From UMGS172 sp045636945 (GTDB lineage: Bacteria; Bacillota; Clostridia; Oscillospirales; Acutalibacteraceae): DNA of 56,817 nt. Position numbers and translations under genes: made by a program. The notes beneath the pieces were generated by a model. That model was not told where the DNA came from, ran no database searches, and worked only from the letters and a program-made list of their open reading frames with translations. Location: NCBI GenBank assembly GCA_045636945.1, contig JAZTYO010000044.1:1-56817 (forward strand), written 5' to 3'. How positions within the stretch are numbered: the first letter of the stretch is position 1; every line of letters begins with the position of its first letter. This document shows, piece after piece, positions 7,793 to 16,545 of the stretch.

Positions 7793-8938
7793 TTATAGGC
7801 CCAAGCACTCATAGGCTAGGTTTCTTATGGCGAAATGCCCCTCATTGTAGATGTCGACATGGTTCATAATATGCTCGACGTAAACTATGGTTATATGATT
7901 CTCGGGGTCGATCAAAACGTACGAACCTGCCGCACCGTCCCAACCGAACTCACCTAAAGCCGATTTTGAATTGGCAGCAACCTTGTCGACAAGGGTACGC
8001 ACACCAAGACCGTAGGAATAGCCATTTCGATTTGCCGACTGACTGCGGTAAATATCGGCAACCTCAGAGCTCAACTGTTCGGTGCGCATAAGGTCAATGC
8101 TTTCCTTTGTCAGCACGCGATAGCCATTTTCGGCTACGCCACCGTTTGCCAAAGCATCAACCATTTTGATATACTGCTCGGCATTTCCGAACAAACCTGC
8201 ACCGCCCGAATCATAGTTGTCTGTCAAGCGCAACCAATTTATTTTAGGTCCTAAAGTGATAGGCTTTGTGCCGTCCTCACGGTACTCAACACGCCACTTG
8301 TCGGCCATTCTTGAATGCTGCTCGTCTGTTGGATGGAAGCCCATATCGGTGATACCCACGGGGTCGAGCAATTCATCCTTCATAAAATCACTAAACCTTT
8401 TTCCCGAAACCTTTTCCACAACGGCGGCCACAATATCGTGCCCAAAGCCATAGCAGTAATTGCTGTTAGGTTGGAACAACAAAGGTCTTTTTGCAAACGT
8501 ATCAACCACTTGCATAGTCGATGCGTTTTTGTTTTTTATAAGCTCCTGCATTTCGGGATAGCGGTTGAAATCATAACTGAAACCACCCGTCATTGTCATT
8601 AAACTGCGCAAGGTCAAAGGGGGTTCAAGCTCGGTCACACCGTCAGGTGTCTGCACCTTCAAAGCCTTAAAGGCAGGAAGATACGTGCCGACAGGCTCGT
8701 CCAGATTGAGCAAGCCGCGTTCAACAAGTCGCATTGTTGCCGTCATAGTGTAGACCTTGGACATTGAGAAAAGCCAGAAAAGGTCGTCATATCGGGCGGG
8801 TTTGGTTTTGGCCTCATCCGAAAAACCTGCAACGTGACAGAAAACCTCTTTACCGTCCTTGCGAACAACAAGCTGTGCCTCAGGCACGCCGTTTGCAACC
8901 AGATTGTCAATATAATTTTTCAGTTTATCGAGGTTCAC
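7793..8938 (-). CDS. Serine hydrolase of the class C beta-lactamase family
   Basis: 381-residue penicillin-binding-protein/beta-lactamase-like hydrolase. The SxxK motif FSMSK (about residues 57-61) carries the nucleophile serine. The region equivalent to YxN is NSNYCYGFGHDIV, where Asn is replaced by Tyr or Gly depending on alignment. A Gly-rich stretch DGAAGSYVLIDP near the C-terminus takes the place of the KTG strand. There is no signal peptide, so it is probably cytoplasmic. The GTG start at 8938 is set by TAGGTGATACT upstream. Relatives are mostly esterases or peptidases of unknown substrate; a true beta-lactamase is unlikely. Confidence 0.85.
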   Translation of the reverse strand: MNLDKLKNYIDNLVANGVPEAQLVVRKDGKEVFCHVAGFSDEAKTKPARYDDLFWLFSMSKVYTMTATMRLVERGLLNLDEPVGTYLPAFKALKVQTPDGVTELEPPLTLRSLMTMTGGFSYDFNRYPEMQELIKNKNASTMQVVDTFAKRPLLFQPNSNYCYGFGHDIVAAVVEKVSGKRFSDFMKDELLDPVGITDMGFHPTDEQHSRMADKWRVEYREDGTKPITLGPKINWLRLTDNYDSGGAGLFGNAEQYIKMVDALANGGVAENGYRVLTKESIDLMRTEQLSSEVADIYRSQSANRNGYSYGLGVRTLVDKVAANSKSALGEFGWDGAAGSYVLIDPENHITIVYVEHIMNHVDIYNEGHFAIRNLAYECLGL

Positions 8939-8953
8939 AGTATCACCTAAAAA

Positions 8954-10222
8954 TCAAAACTTGATGTGACCCTCATCCAACATTTTTTGTGCAGCAAGCA
9001 TTATTCCAACCTTGGCGGAATGGAAATTGAGCCCGCCCTGCATCCAAACTGCAAAAGGCTCTCTTAACGGTGCGTCGGCCGAAAGCTCAATGGATGCACC
9101 CAAGGTAAATGCACCTGCCGCCATAATGACCTGACTGTCGTAGCCCGGCATATCACCCGGCTCGGGTGCCGCAAAGGAATCAACAGGTGAACCGCTTTGA
9201 AGTCCTCGGCAGAATGCGATAAGCCCCTCCGAATGACCGCACTTTACAGTCTGAATTATATCAGCACGGAGCTCACTCGATGACGGAGTGACCTCAAAGC
9301 CAAGTGTTTCAAAAAGCGATGCCGTAAACACGGCCGTTTTGACCGCTTCACCGACAACGTGTGGTGCATTGAAAAGACCCATAAACAGTTCCCTTGTGTG
9401 ACCCAAGGTTGCACCGACCTCAAGACCTACACCGGGTGCAGTAAGACGGTAGCCGCATTTTTCAACAAGGTCACGTCGACCTGCAATATAACCGCCCGTG
9501 GGAGCAATTCCGCCACCGGGATTTTTGATAAGTGAGCCTGCGATAAGGTCAGCACCGACCTCCAACGGCTCACGTTTTTCGACAAACTCACCGTAGCAGT
9601 TGTCAACCAAAACGAGCGTATCGGGTGATAATTTCTTTACTAGGCTTGCCATTTCACCAATCTTTGCAACCGACAAGCTCGGTCTTAAGTTGTAACCACG
9701 GGACCTTTGTATGTAAGCAACCTTATATTTTTTGGACTTGATTTTTTCCTCAATTCCTGCCATATCGGGAGTGCCGTCAGGCTTTAAATCGACCTGTTCG
9801 TAGTTGACACCGAAATCCTTTAAAGAACCGTCAACGTGACCGTCGATACCTAAAACACCGATAAGTGTATCGTAAGGGCGACCCGTGAGGCAAAGCATTG
9901 TATCACCGGGACGCAAAACACCAAACAGCATAACGTTGAGAGTATGCGTACCCGAAGCAAAGCTATGCCGGAAAATCGAAGCCTCAGCACCCACACAATC
10001 GGCAAAAACCTGCTCCAAGGTATCCCTTCCTCGGTCGTTATAGCCGTAGCCTGTTGATGCCGCAAAATGCGATTCGGCAACACCGTTATTGACAAATGCC
10101 GACAACACCTTTTGCTGGTTATACTCGGTTATGTCATCAATTCTCTGAAAGCTTTCCGAAGCCTTTTGCAAAGCCTTTTCGGAAACCAACTGCAATCTTT
10201 CGTCAATCTTGAAAAAAACCAT
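8954..10222 (-). CDS. Methionine gamma-lyase-like PLP enzyme
   Basis: 422 residues, full length for the Met_gamma_lyase family (often annotated as aluminium resistance protein). Recognised by TGYGYNDRGRDTLEQVFADC, FRHSFASGTHTLNVMLFGVL, the PLP Asp region LVDNCYGEFVE, and the Schiff-base lysine in LIKNPGGGIAPTGGYIAGR (about residues 233-251). Predicted to be a cytoplasmic PLP enzyme with lyase activity on a sulfur amino acid; the true substrate of the family is poorly known. RBS GGAGATTTTTAAA before the ATG at 10222. It sits between a GNAT gene and a serine hydrolase gene with short gaps, consistent with one transcript. Confidence 0.9.
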   Translation of the reverse strand: MVFFKIDERLQLVSEKALQKASESFQRIDDITEYNQQKVLSAFVNNGVAESHFAASTGYGYNDRGRDTLEQVFADCVGAEASIFRHSFASGTHTLNVMLFGVLRPGDTMLCLTGRPYDTLIGVLGIDGHVDGSLKDFGVNYEQVDLKPDGTPDMAGIEEKIKSKKYKVAYIQRSRGYNLRPSLSVAKIGEMASLVKKLSPDTLVLVDNCYGEFVEKREPLEVGADLIAGSLIKNPGGGIAPTGGYIAGRRDLVEKCGYRLTAPGVGLEVGATLGHTRELFMGLFNAPHVVGEAVKTAVFTASLFETLGFEVTPSSSELRADIIQTVKCGHSEGLIAFCRGLQSGSPVDSFAAPEPGDMPGYDSQVIMAAGAFTLGASIELSADAPLREPFAVWMQGGLNFHSAKVGIMLAAQKMLDEGHIKF

Positions 10223-10234
10223 TTTAAAAATCTC

Positions 10235-10951
10235 CTAATATCTGCAAACTGCCACTTTGCCAACCTCGGCAAAGCCGTTTTTTATGTAAAATCCGCCTGC
10301 ATTTCGAGTTGCGGCAAACACCTGAGATTTGGGGTGCTTTTTCTTTATATTACTCAAAAGCAACCCTAATGCCTTACTGCCCAAACCATTTTCTCGGTTA
10401 TTCTTATCGGTTGCAACACCCGTTATGAGGGTAGCAAAATCAGTCATAAAACCTGCAACTGCCACAGCACCCAAAATATTCGAATATTCTGCCGCACCGT
10501 GGTTAAACCGAACGCAAAAATCGGTATACCAAAGGTCAAAAGGAGGCATTTCAATATCTCCGTCCTCACCTTGCTTCAACATCTCATACACGTCCGAAAT
10601 TTTACCGTGACCGTCACCCGTCACACGTTCAACCTCATCGGTTAACTCATAAAGCTCCGATTTTTCGGTGAATTTAGGGTGAAAATTGTCGGCCGTGTCC
10701 GAAAAGCAAAACACCGTAGCACCAAGAAACGAAAAGTATGAATCCAACTCCTCAAAATCGGCATCCTGAAATGCGAGCAGCGAGTAAGACCCGTCCATCC
10801 CACCGAAAACTGCGGTAATTTCACCGTCAATCGTTTGAGTAAAAACATCCACACCAACATTATCGTCATACGCATTGCAAAGTGCCTTTATCCTCAGCGT
10901 AACAATGTTTTGAGGCATATTTTTCGGAAGTTCCCGACACCGTTCAATCAC
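10235..10951 (-). CDS. GNAT-family N-acetyltransferase
   Basis: 238 residues. The C-terminal half has the acetyl-CoA-binding GNAT fold: VAGFMTDFATLITGVATDKN, then ENGLGSKALGLLLSN (the Q/RxxGxG/A motif in modified form) and AATRNAGGFYIKNGFAEVGKV. The N-terminal half (to about residue 120) is a diverged domain of the kind found in Clostridia GNATs of unknown target. It overlaps the upstream M42 peptidase by 4 bases (ATGA), so the two are translationally coupled. The substrate cannot be told. Confidence 0.8.
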   Translation of the reverse strand: MIERCRELPKNMPQNIVTLRIKALCNAYDDNVGVDVFTQTIDGEITAVFGGMDGSYSLLAFQDADFEELDSYFSFLGATVFCFSDTADNFHPKFTEKSELYELTDEVERVTGDGHGKISDVYEMLKQGEDGDIEMPPFDLWYTDFCVRFNHGAAEYSNILGAVAVAGFMTDFATLITGVATDKNNRENGLGSKALGLLLSNIKKKHPKSQVFAATRNAGGFYIKNGFAEVGKVAVCRY

Positions 10952-11964
10952 TTTAATTCACCCGATGCCATTTTCATTATTACCGTTTCTGCAAGGTCGC
11001 GTACTGCTTTAACATCCGATATGGATGCCACGCAGGAAGCCGAATGGATATACCTGCAGGGCACCGACAAAGCGATGGTTTTAACTCCGTCACCTGTCTG
11101 ATGGATGCCTGCGGCATTGTTTCCGCCCGAAACGTAGGATTTTATCTGGCAAGGAATATTGTTTTCTTTACCCAGCCTCATCGTTTGGTCGAACAAATCC
11201 TTATCGTACATTGTGCCCTTGTCCATAAACGAAACAACAGCACCCTCGCCTACCGTACATACCTTTTTATCCTCACCGACACCTGCAATATCGGAAGCAG
11301 TGGTCGATTCAAGCACAACGGCATAGTCGGGGTCAACCACAAAGGTTGCCGTTCGGGCTCCGTGACCTATTTCCTCCATAACCGAGAAAACGGCATAAAA
11401 GTCATACTCCGGCTCACTGTTGATAATATCAATCAAAGCCCAACAGCCTGCTCGGTCGTCAAGTGCTTTGGACACAATAAGGTCGCCCAACTGCTCATAT
11501 TTTTCGTCAAATACGGCACAGTCACCCAAAGAAACAACGGCCGAAGCCTCCTCAAAAGAGGATGCACCGACATCGATATACAAGGAATCCTTGTCGGGCA
11601 TTTTATCCCTTTGCTCACCCTCTAAAAGGTGAATGGGCTTTGAGCTTATGACACCTACGGTACCGTTCGGAAAACGCACGCGTCGGGCCAATAAAACACC
11701 AGTCATAATACCGCCGACGGTAGTGAACTTTAACATTCCGTCCGACGTGATATAATGCACGATAAAGCCGACCTCGTCCATATGGGCATCGGCCATAACC
11801 TTGTTTGCGGCTCGGTTTTTGCCCTTGACAAAGGCGATAATATTACCCAAGGCGTCAACCGATACGTCGGCCTTATACTTGATTTTTTCGATTATATAGT
11901 TTCTGACAGAATCTTCTCTGCCCGAAACACCTTGTAACTCACACAAAGCTTTGAGTTGTTCCAT
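10948..11964 (-). CDS. M42-family metallo-aminopeptidase (first of a tandem pair)
   Basis: 338-residue dinuclear metallo-aminopeptidase, forming large tetrahedral cytoplasmic particles in known members. Metal and catalytic motifs: ADAHMDEVGF (His and Asp ligands, about residues 59-68), SKALDDRAGCWAL (Asp ligand), VMEEIGHGAR (catalytic Glu-Glu), and HSASCVASISD near the end supplying the last His. It overlaps the second M42 gene by one base at its start and the GNAT gene by four at its end. The pair probably forms a peptide-degrading unit, perhaps with different specificity in each subunit type. Confidence 0.93.
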   Translation of the reverse strand: MEQLKALCELQGVSGREDSVRNYIIEKIKYKADVSVDALGNIIAFVKGKNRAANKVMADAHMDEVGFIVHYITSDGMLKFTTVGGIMTGVLLARRVRFPNGTVGVISSKPIHLLEGEQRDKMPDKDSLYIDVGASSFEEASAVVSLGDCAVFDEKYEQLGDLIVSKALDDRAGCWALIDIINSEPEYDFYAVFSVMEEIGHGARTATFVVDPDYAVVLESTTASDIAGVGEDKKVCTVGEGAVVSFMDKGTMYDKDLFDQTMRLGKENNIPCQIKSYVSGGNNAAGIHQTGDGVKTIALSVPCRYIHSASCVASISDVKAVRDLAETVIMKMASGELK

Positions 11965-12968
11965 TATATTTCCTCTTTAAGTTTGATATACTCTGCCAAA
12001 ATTTCGGCAACCGACTTGATATCGTCAGTATCAACCACCTCAACGGGTGTGTGCATATTACGAAGCGGTATCGACAAAAGTCCCGTTTTAACACCCGAAC
12101 GGGTTAAAGCAATATGGTCGGCATTAGTACCTGTTTTTCCACCCATAACCTCGTATTGGAACTTGATACCCTTGCTTTCGGCAACCATTTTCAACCCGTC
12201 GGTAACATCCTTTGACAAAAGCGGTGAAATCCCGAGCATTGCACCGTCACCCAAAGTACCCGTTTTTTCTGATGCAATATCGGGGGAGTTTCCGAAACTT
12301 ACATCAACTGCAATGGCCTCATTGGGGAACACCTTGAAGCTTTTTGTTTTAGCACCCATACCGCCGATTTCCTCAGCATCACTCAAAAGGAACACCACGT
12401 TGCAAGGCAGCTCCTTCTCTTTGCTTAAAATCTCGGCACAACGGATAAGTGCAACACAGCCTGCTCGGTCATCAAGCGATTTTGCAGTAACACGGTTACC
12501 CAACAGACACTCAAACGACTGCTGGAAGGTCACACGGTCGCCAACCGAAATAATATTGGTTGCCTTGTCGCCAAGTCCCGTATCAATATGCATATCCTCG
12601 ATTTTCATAACCTTGTCATCTTTATCGAGGTGAGGTGGCACACTGCAGAAAACACCTCTCACCTTTTTCTTACCGTGAACGGTGACCTTCATTCCTGCCA
12701 ACATTCGACGGTCGATTCCGCCAACATTGGAAATATTGAGAAAACCGTTGTTAACGGCGGTGACAACCATACCAATCTCATCAATATGGGCATCAAACAT
12801 AACGGTATAGTCGGACTTGCCCTTTATTTCGCCAATGAGGTTGTTACCCTCACGGCGCACGGCGGCATATTTTGAAAGATGCTTTTCGGCAACGTTCAAC
12901 GCATCAAAAACACCTCCGAGACCGTCGGCCTCGCAAAGTTCTTTTAAAATTTCAATCAAATCGAACAT
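11964..12968 (-). CDS. M42-family metallo-aminopeptidase (second of the pair)
   Basis: 334 residues from the ATG at 12968, preceded by GAGGGAATT; the longer frame to 13025 would run into a repeat element. Motifs FDAHIDEIGM, SLDDRAGCVAL, DAEEIGGMGAKT and RNMHTPVEVVDTDD are the M42 metal and catalytic residues. Only about one third of residues look alike between this and the adjacent M42 protein, so it is an old paralogue. Promoter-distal order is this gene, the second M42 gene, GNAT, Met gamma-lyase-like, hydrolase. Confidence 0.93.
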   Translation of the reverse strand: MFDLIEILKELCEADGLGGVFDALNVAEKHLSKYAAVRREGNNLIGEIKGKSDYTVMFDAHIDEIGMVVTAVNNGFLNISNVGGIDRRMLAGMKVTVHGKKKVRGVFCSVPPHLDKDDKVMKIEDMHIDTGLGDKATNIISVGDRVTFQQSFECLLGNRVTAKSLDDRAGCVALIRCAEILSKEKELPCNVVFLLSDAEEIGGMGAKTKSFKVFPNEAIAVDVSFGNSPDIASEKTGTLGDGAMLGISPLLSKDVTDGLKMVAESKGIKFQYEVMGGKTGTNADHIALTRSGVKTGLLSIPLRNMHTPVEVVDTDDIKSVAEILAEYIKLKEEI

Positions 12969-12982
12969 AATTCCCTCATTGG

Positions 12983-13037
12983 ATCCCTCAGTCACGACTT
13001 TGTCGTGCCAGCTCCCCTTAGGCAAGGGAGCCTTTTA
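12983..13037. repeat. Dispersed two-hairpin palindromic repeat
   Basis: TCCCTCAGTC, hairpin ACGAC-ttt-GTCGT, GCCA, hairpin GCTCCC-cttaggcaa-GGGAGC, then CTTTTA. Same order of parts as the elements at 1701 and 42261, with different bases in the first hairpin but pairing kept. It lies between murD and the M42 gene; the second hairpin may also act as the murD terminator. Confidence 0.75.
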
Positions 13038-13051
13038 AAGGTAATAATATT

Positions 13052-14434
13052 TTATAGTTTTTCTACAAGTTCCTTGAAATGCTTGCCGCGTGCAACAAAG
13101 TTGGGGTATGCGTCAAAACTTGCACAGGCAGGGCTCAATGCCACAACGTCACCCGGCACTGCCATTTCGTGAGCAACCTTGACAGCCTCCGCAAAATCGT
13201 TTACACGGACTATCTTCGGGGTATCAACCTTGTAGTTTTCATCCTTTTTTACTGCCGCTTCAATCTTATCGGCGGTAGGTCCGTTGAGTATCAATAGCTT
13301 TACCTTTTCGGTGACGTAAGGTGCCATAGGCTCAAACGGAATCTGCTTGTCATAACCGCCTGCAAGCAAAATAACCTTCTGCTTGAATGCTTTAAGGCAT
13401 GCAATGGTACGTGTGGGACTTGAAGCAATAGAATCGTTGTAGTACTTAACTCCCTGAACCTCACGGACAAATTCGATTCGGTGTTCAACACCCTTGAAAT
13501 CGTGTGCAACCTTAACGATACTGTCAGCACCGACGTAACCCCACACCGCCGAAATTGCGGCAAGGTAGTTTTCAATGTTATGGTCGCCGACAATGGCAAT
13601 GTCGTCCTTATGCAAAAGCGGTACCGAAATTCCGCGGTAGGACAGATTAAGATAACCATCCTCCGAAAGCCAAGCGCCGTTTTTGACGGGCTTTCTCATT
13701 GAGAAATACATCTTCTGACCGCGAACATCGTCCGAGAAGCCTTTGGTGATTTCGTTATCGGTATTGAGGACTGTACGTGAAAAAGCGTTTTGATGCAAGA
13801 GAATATTTTTCTTGGCACCGACATACTCATCCATATCTTTATGGACATCGAGATGGTTAGGTGCAACGTTGGTCACAACGGCAACATCGGGACCCTTGCG
13901 CATCGAAATAAGCTGGAACGAGGACAATTCTACAACAACAAAATCGTCCTCGGTTATGTTTTCGATTTCGGGCAACAGAGGTTTGCCGATGTTACCGCCG
14001 ACAAAAACGTTCTTGCCTTCGGCTTTGAGCATTTCGGAAATCAAGGTCGTGGTTGTGGTCTTGCCGTCCGAACCCGTTACGGCAAAAATGGTTGCAGGAC
14101 AAAGGTCAAAGAAAACCTCCATCTCACTTGTGACGGCAATGCCGTTGGCTCGGGCTTTCTTCAACTCGGGCAGGTCAAACTGCATTCCGGGTGTGCGGAA
14201 AATCATATCGACCTCGAGGTTTTCAAGATAGTTTGAGCCAAGGCGAAGCTCTGCTCCCTGTGCCTCAAGCTTATCGGCCAATTCGCCAATTTGGTCGCGG
14301 CTTCGACGGTCGCAGGCAACAACACGTGCCCCCATTTTCAAAAACTTTTCGATAAGAGGTGTGTTGCTGACACCGATACCGCACATTGCAATACGCTTGC
14401 CCTGAATTTTCTCAAAAAACTGCTTGCAATCCAT
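13052..14434 (-). CDS. murD: UDP-N-acetylmuramoylalanine--D-glutamate ligase
   Basis: 460-residue cytoplasmic Mur ligase that adds D-Glu to UDP-MurNAc-L-Ala in peptidoglycan synthesis. The N-terminal Rossmann domain opens MCGIGVSNTPLIEKFLKMGA; the ATP loop is VTGSDGKTTTTTLISEML (about residues 112-130); then VVELSSFQLISM, VTNVAPNHLDVHKDMDEY with the lysine to be carbamylated nearby, YNDSIASSPTRTIACLKAF, VILLAGGYDKQIPF and ALSPACASFDAYPNF. Full length. It stands alone, outside any dcw cluster, with its own strong promoter. Confidence 0.96.
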   Translation of the reverse strand: MDCKQFFEKIQGKRIAMCGIGVSNTPLIEKFLKMGARVVACDRRSRDQIGELADKLEAQGAELRLGSNYLENLEVDMIFRTPGMQFDLPELKKARANGIAVTSEMEVFFDLCPATIFAVTGSDGKTTTTTLISEMLKAEGKNVFVGGNIGKPLLPEIENITEDDFVVVELSSFQLISMRKGPDVAVVTNVAPNHLDVHKDMDEYVGAKKNILLHQNAFSRTVLNTDNEITKGFSDDVRGQKMYFSMRKPVKNGAWLSEDGYLNLSYRGISVPLLHKDDIAIVGDHNIENYLAAISAVWGYVGADSIVKVAHDFKGVEHRIEFVREVQGVKYYNDSIASSPTRTIACLKAFKQKVILLAGGYDKQIPFEPMAPYVTEKVKLLILNGPTADKIEAAVKKDENYKVDTPKIVRVNDFAEAVKVAHEMAVPGDVVALSPACASFDAYPNFVARGKHFKELVEKL

Positions 14435-14486
14435 ACTTCACGACTCCTTTATATGTAAATAGGGAATTAGACATATATACATAGTT

Positions 14487-14515
14487 ATTATACTTTTTCT
14501 TTAAAGAAATATCAA
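14487..14515 (-). promoter_or_regulatory. murD promoter
   Basis: -35 TTGATA (14510-14515), 17-base spacer, consensus -10 TATAAT (14487-14492), about 50 bases before the murD ATG; AAGGAG precedes the start. The remaining AT-rich stretch to 14745 shows no gene. Confidence 0.8.
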
Positions 14516-14745
14516 TACAAACCAAGCATTATTTTGAAAATAAATCGCAGAAAATAATCAATTCAATTTATGCAATCACACATCAGGTCGCGAATGTTTA
14601 ACTTATATTGTAATTTCAAAAAAATCTTCGACTTTTTTTGAAAAAACTTTAAATATTAATTGCAAAGTACCTTTTTAAGGACTTATCTTGTGATATTATA
14701 TGGATACAAGGTTGAGATAGCCAAACAAAAATTTTTAAAAAAGGC

Positions 14746-14797
14746 TTGACAAACATCAAAGTTCGTACTAAAATAAATATGCCGAACAAATGTTCGG
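14746..14797 (+). promoter_or_regulatory. Promoter with LexA (SOS) box
   Basis: Consensus -35 TTGACA (14746-14751), 17-base spacer, -10 TAAAAT (14769-14774). Eight bases downstream is the perfect palindrome CCGAACAAATGTTCGG (14782-14797), which matches the Gram-positive LexA/DinR box CGAACRNRYGTTYC at 13 of 14 positions and covers the expected transcription start. Confidence 0.8.
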
Positions 14798-14815
14798 TAA
14801 AGGAGATTGATACTT

Positions 14816-15010
14816 ATGTTCGGATTTATGTTACAAACGATTTTAGAAATCGCCGTTGCCACCTTTATCATTTGGGGGCTTTTTAATGAGAAAACCTTGG
14901 TTAAGTTTGAGGACCGTATCATCGCCCGTATCAAGCGCAAAATAAAGGCAAAACGTGCTAAGCTTAGCCACGAAACAACCCGTCATTTTGACGACCGCAA
15001 CTGTGCTTGA
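14816..15010 (+). CDS. Small SOS-regulated membrane protein
   Basis: 64 residues from the ATG at 14816, ten bases after AGGAG; an in-frame TTG at 14807 is too close to that site. The product has an N-terminal hydrophobic helix (about residues 2-23, FGFMLQTILEIAVATFIIWG) and then a highly basic cytoplasmic-type tail (RIIARIKRKIKAKRAKLSHE). A LexA box overlaps the transcription start, so induction on DNA damage is expected. No family is recognised. The layout (SOS control, one TM helix, short length) resembles SOS cell-division inhibitors such as YneA or membrane peptides such as TisB, but it has no LysM domain and no visible similarity. A strong terminator follows. Confidence 0.75.
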   Translation: MFGFMLQTILEIAVATFIIWGLFNEKTLVKFEDRIIARIKRKIKAKRAKLSHETTRHFDDRNCA

Positions 15011-15057
15011 AATTAATATTTGCCATCATCACTTCCTTTCGAATTTTATTACCCAAA

Positions 15058-15094
15058 GCAAAACCCCGAGGGCATTATGCCCCCGGGGTTTTGC
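15058..15094. terminator. Bidirectional terminator
   Basis: Arms GCAAAACCCCGAGGGC and GCCCCCGGGGTTTTGC with a short ATTAT loop; GC-rich core flanked by A and T runs, serving the SOS gene on the plus strand and the XRE remnant on the minus strand. Confidence 0.85.
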
Positions 15095-15115
15095 AATTAT
15101 TTAGTCAGAATATTT

Positions 15116-15178
15116 TTATAATAAGCGTCGGGCGTTTCTCAATTCAAAAACATTGTTACCGAATGAATAATCCTTCAT
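15116..15178 (-). pseudogene. XRE regulator reduced to its first 20 codons
   Basis: The reading frame MKDYSFGNNVFELRNARRLL ends at a TAA. The sequence matches the first turn of XRE regulators (FGNNLYELRK-type N-terminus), but the helix-turn-helix itself is gone. A good RBS (AAGGAG) and a promoter with a long palindrome remain upstream, and a terminator follows within 22 bases. Best read as a deletion remnant. A functional 20-residue peptide cannot be excluded. Confidence 0.6.
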
Positions 15179-15191
15179 AAAATCACTCCTT

Positions 15192-15237
15192 CGTGTTTGG
15201 TATAATAGTTATACCAAACACGTTCTTATACGGTCAA
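15192..15237 (-). promoter_or_regulatory. Promoter with 31-bp palindromic operator
   Basis: -35 TTGACC (15232-15237), 18-base spacer, -10 TATAAC (15208-15213). The -10 lies inside a perfect palindrome, arms CGTGTTTGGTATAA (15192-15205) and TTATACCAAACACG (15209-15222) around TAG. A typical autoregulatory operator, left behind with the truncated XRE gene. Confidence 0.7.
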
Positions 15238-15274
15238 TAGATATACGTAAAAACGACTCTCGCAAAAGTACAAT

Positions 15275-15985
15275 TTACCAACCGCAAAGGTGTAAGCGTT
15301 GCATTGCACCGACCGTTTTTTCTTTCAAGTTCTTATAGTTTTCACCAAGCGTTTTAATAACTTTCTCGATATTTGCCCTTTCGGTTTTGTCATTCGCAGT
15401 ACAACGACTTTGAATGACGGGGATTTTTTGAACTTTGGCAACGTGAATAATATCACGCTCATCGGTAAGACATAGCGGACGTATCACTGTAATCCCCTTT
15501 TCGGGCAGTTCGTTTACAGGACTAAAGCACCCCAACGTACCGTTGTTCAAAAGATTCATATAAAAGGTTGCGGCAGCATCGTCAAGGTGGTGTCCCAGCG
15601 CAACTTTATTGCAATCGTGCTTCAATGCAGCATCATAAAGCGCACCTTTACGCATCCTTGAACACAGACTGCAAGGGTTTTCCTCTCTACGTTCTTTAAA
15701 AACTATCTCCCATATATCGGTCTTTTCGGTTATATACTCAATCCCTTCTTTTCGGCAAAGCTCCTCTATCGCCAAAAAGTCACCGTCACTGCCCTCAAAC
15801 CTTTGGTCTACCGTGATACCTATGACCTCAAAGGCTTTAGGATAGAACTTTGATAGCATATTCAATGCCAAAAGCAACACTAATGAATCCTTACCGCCCG
15901 AAATACCCACAGCAATTTTATCACCTTCGGCTATCATTTCGTACTGTTGAACGGCTTGTCGTACCGTTTTCAGAATTTTTTGCAT
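15275..15985 (-). CDS. TtcA-like tRNA thiolation PP-loop protein
   Basis: 236 residues from the ATG at 15985 (GGGGTG upstream); the frame extends to 16030 without a better site. The PP-loop VGISGGKDSLVLLLAL (about residues 30-45) binds ATP. The pair PCSLCSRMRKGALY and a third cysteine in QSRCTAND are the three Cys that hold the [4Fe-4S] cluster in TtcA (tRNA 2-thiocytidine, position 32). LGHHLDDAAATFYMNLL is a typical TtcA/TilS-class motif. It acts in the cytoplasm on tRNA. The exact modified base is inferred from the family. Confidence 0.88.
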   Translation of the reverse strand: MQKILKTVRQAVQQYEMIAEGDKIAVGISGGKDSLVLLLALNMLSKFYPKAFEVIGITVDQRFEGSDGDFLAIEELCRKEGIEYITEKTDIWEIVFKERREENPCSLCSRMRKGALYDAALKHDCNKVALGHHLDDAAATFYMNLLNNGTLGCFSPVNELPEKGITVIRPLCLTDERDIIHVAKVQKIPVIQSRCTANDKTERANIEKVIKTLGENYKNLKEKTVGAMQRLHLCGW

Positions 15986-16083
15986 AAAACACCCCGAAAA
16001 TTTAAAATAATTTACAATTAATTCTACCATATCGACCTGATTTATGCTATAATATTTTTGTAAATTCAGGAAAGGACATCGAA

Positions 16084-16545
16084 ATGCGCGAACTGATAGG
16101 ACTTATAAAGCACTTGAAATTCAAAGCCTTGTTTATGGACAGAACTCATAATACGTTTATTCAGTTTTTTCGCTACCTTTTTGTCGGCGGTTTTGCTACG
16201 GTAGTAGATTGGGGCACATTGTGGCTGTTATATGATGTTTTGGGGATTTATAAATATCTTTCGGTTGCCATTGCCTTCCTTTTCGGACTTTTCACCAACT
16301 ATATTCTGTCCAACCACTTTGTTTTTACCGAAAACCGTGAATCGGTCAGCCGTTCATCCGAGTTTATGGTGTATTTTGTGACGGGTGTTATCGGTCTTGT
16401 ATTTACCGAGCTGTTTATGTTACTTTTCGACGGCTTGTTGGGAATTCATTATATGGTTTCAAAAATCATTACAACCGCCATTGTTTTTATATGGAATTTC
16501 GGTTCGAAAAAGCTTATCCTTGAAAGAAAGTGTGACAAGAAGTGA
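16084..16545 (+). CDS. GtrA-family membrane protein
   Basis: 153 residues with four hydrophobic helices (about 30-50, 55-78, 98-118, 124-143). FFRYLFVGGFATVVDWGTLWLL and FTNYILSNHFVF are the GtrA signatures. Members are thought to move polyprenyl-linked sugars across the membrane for cell-wall or O-antigen decoration. Its stop overlaps the GTG of the FAD oxidoreductase (GTGA), so the two are translated together. A -10 TATAAT with an upstream TG lies about 35 bases before the ATG. Confidence 0.9.
   Translation: MRELIGLIKHLKFKALFMDRTHNTFIQFFRYLFVGGFATVVDWGTLWLLYDVLGIYKYLSVAIAFLFGLFTNYILSNHFVFTENRESVSRSSEFMVYFVTGVIGLVFTELFMLLFDGLLGIHYMVSKIITTAIVFIWNFGSKKLILERKCDKK

Noticed and set aside
7793..8938. 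Beta-lactamase resistance gene
   Set aside because: It has SxxK but no signal peptide, no clear YxN and no KTG; a general serine hydrolase is the safer call.
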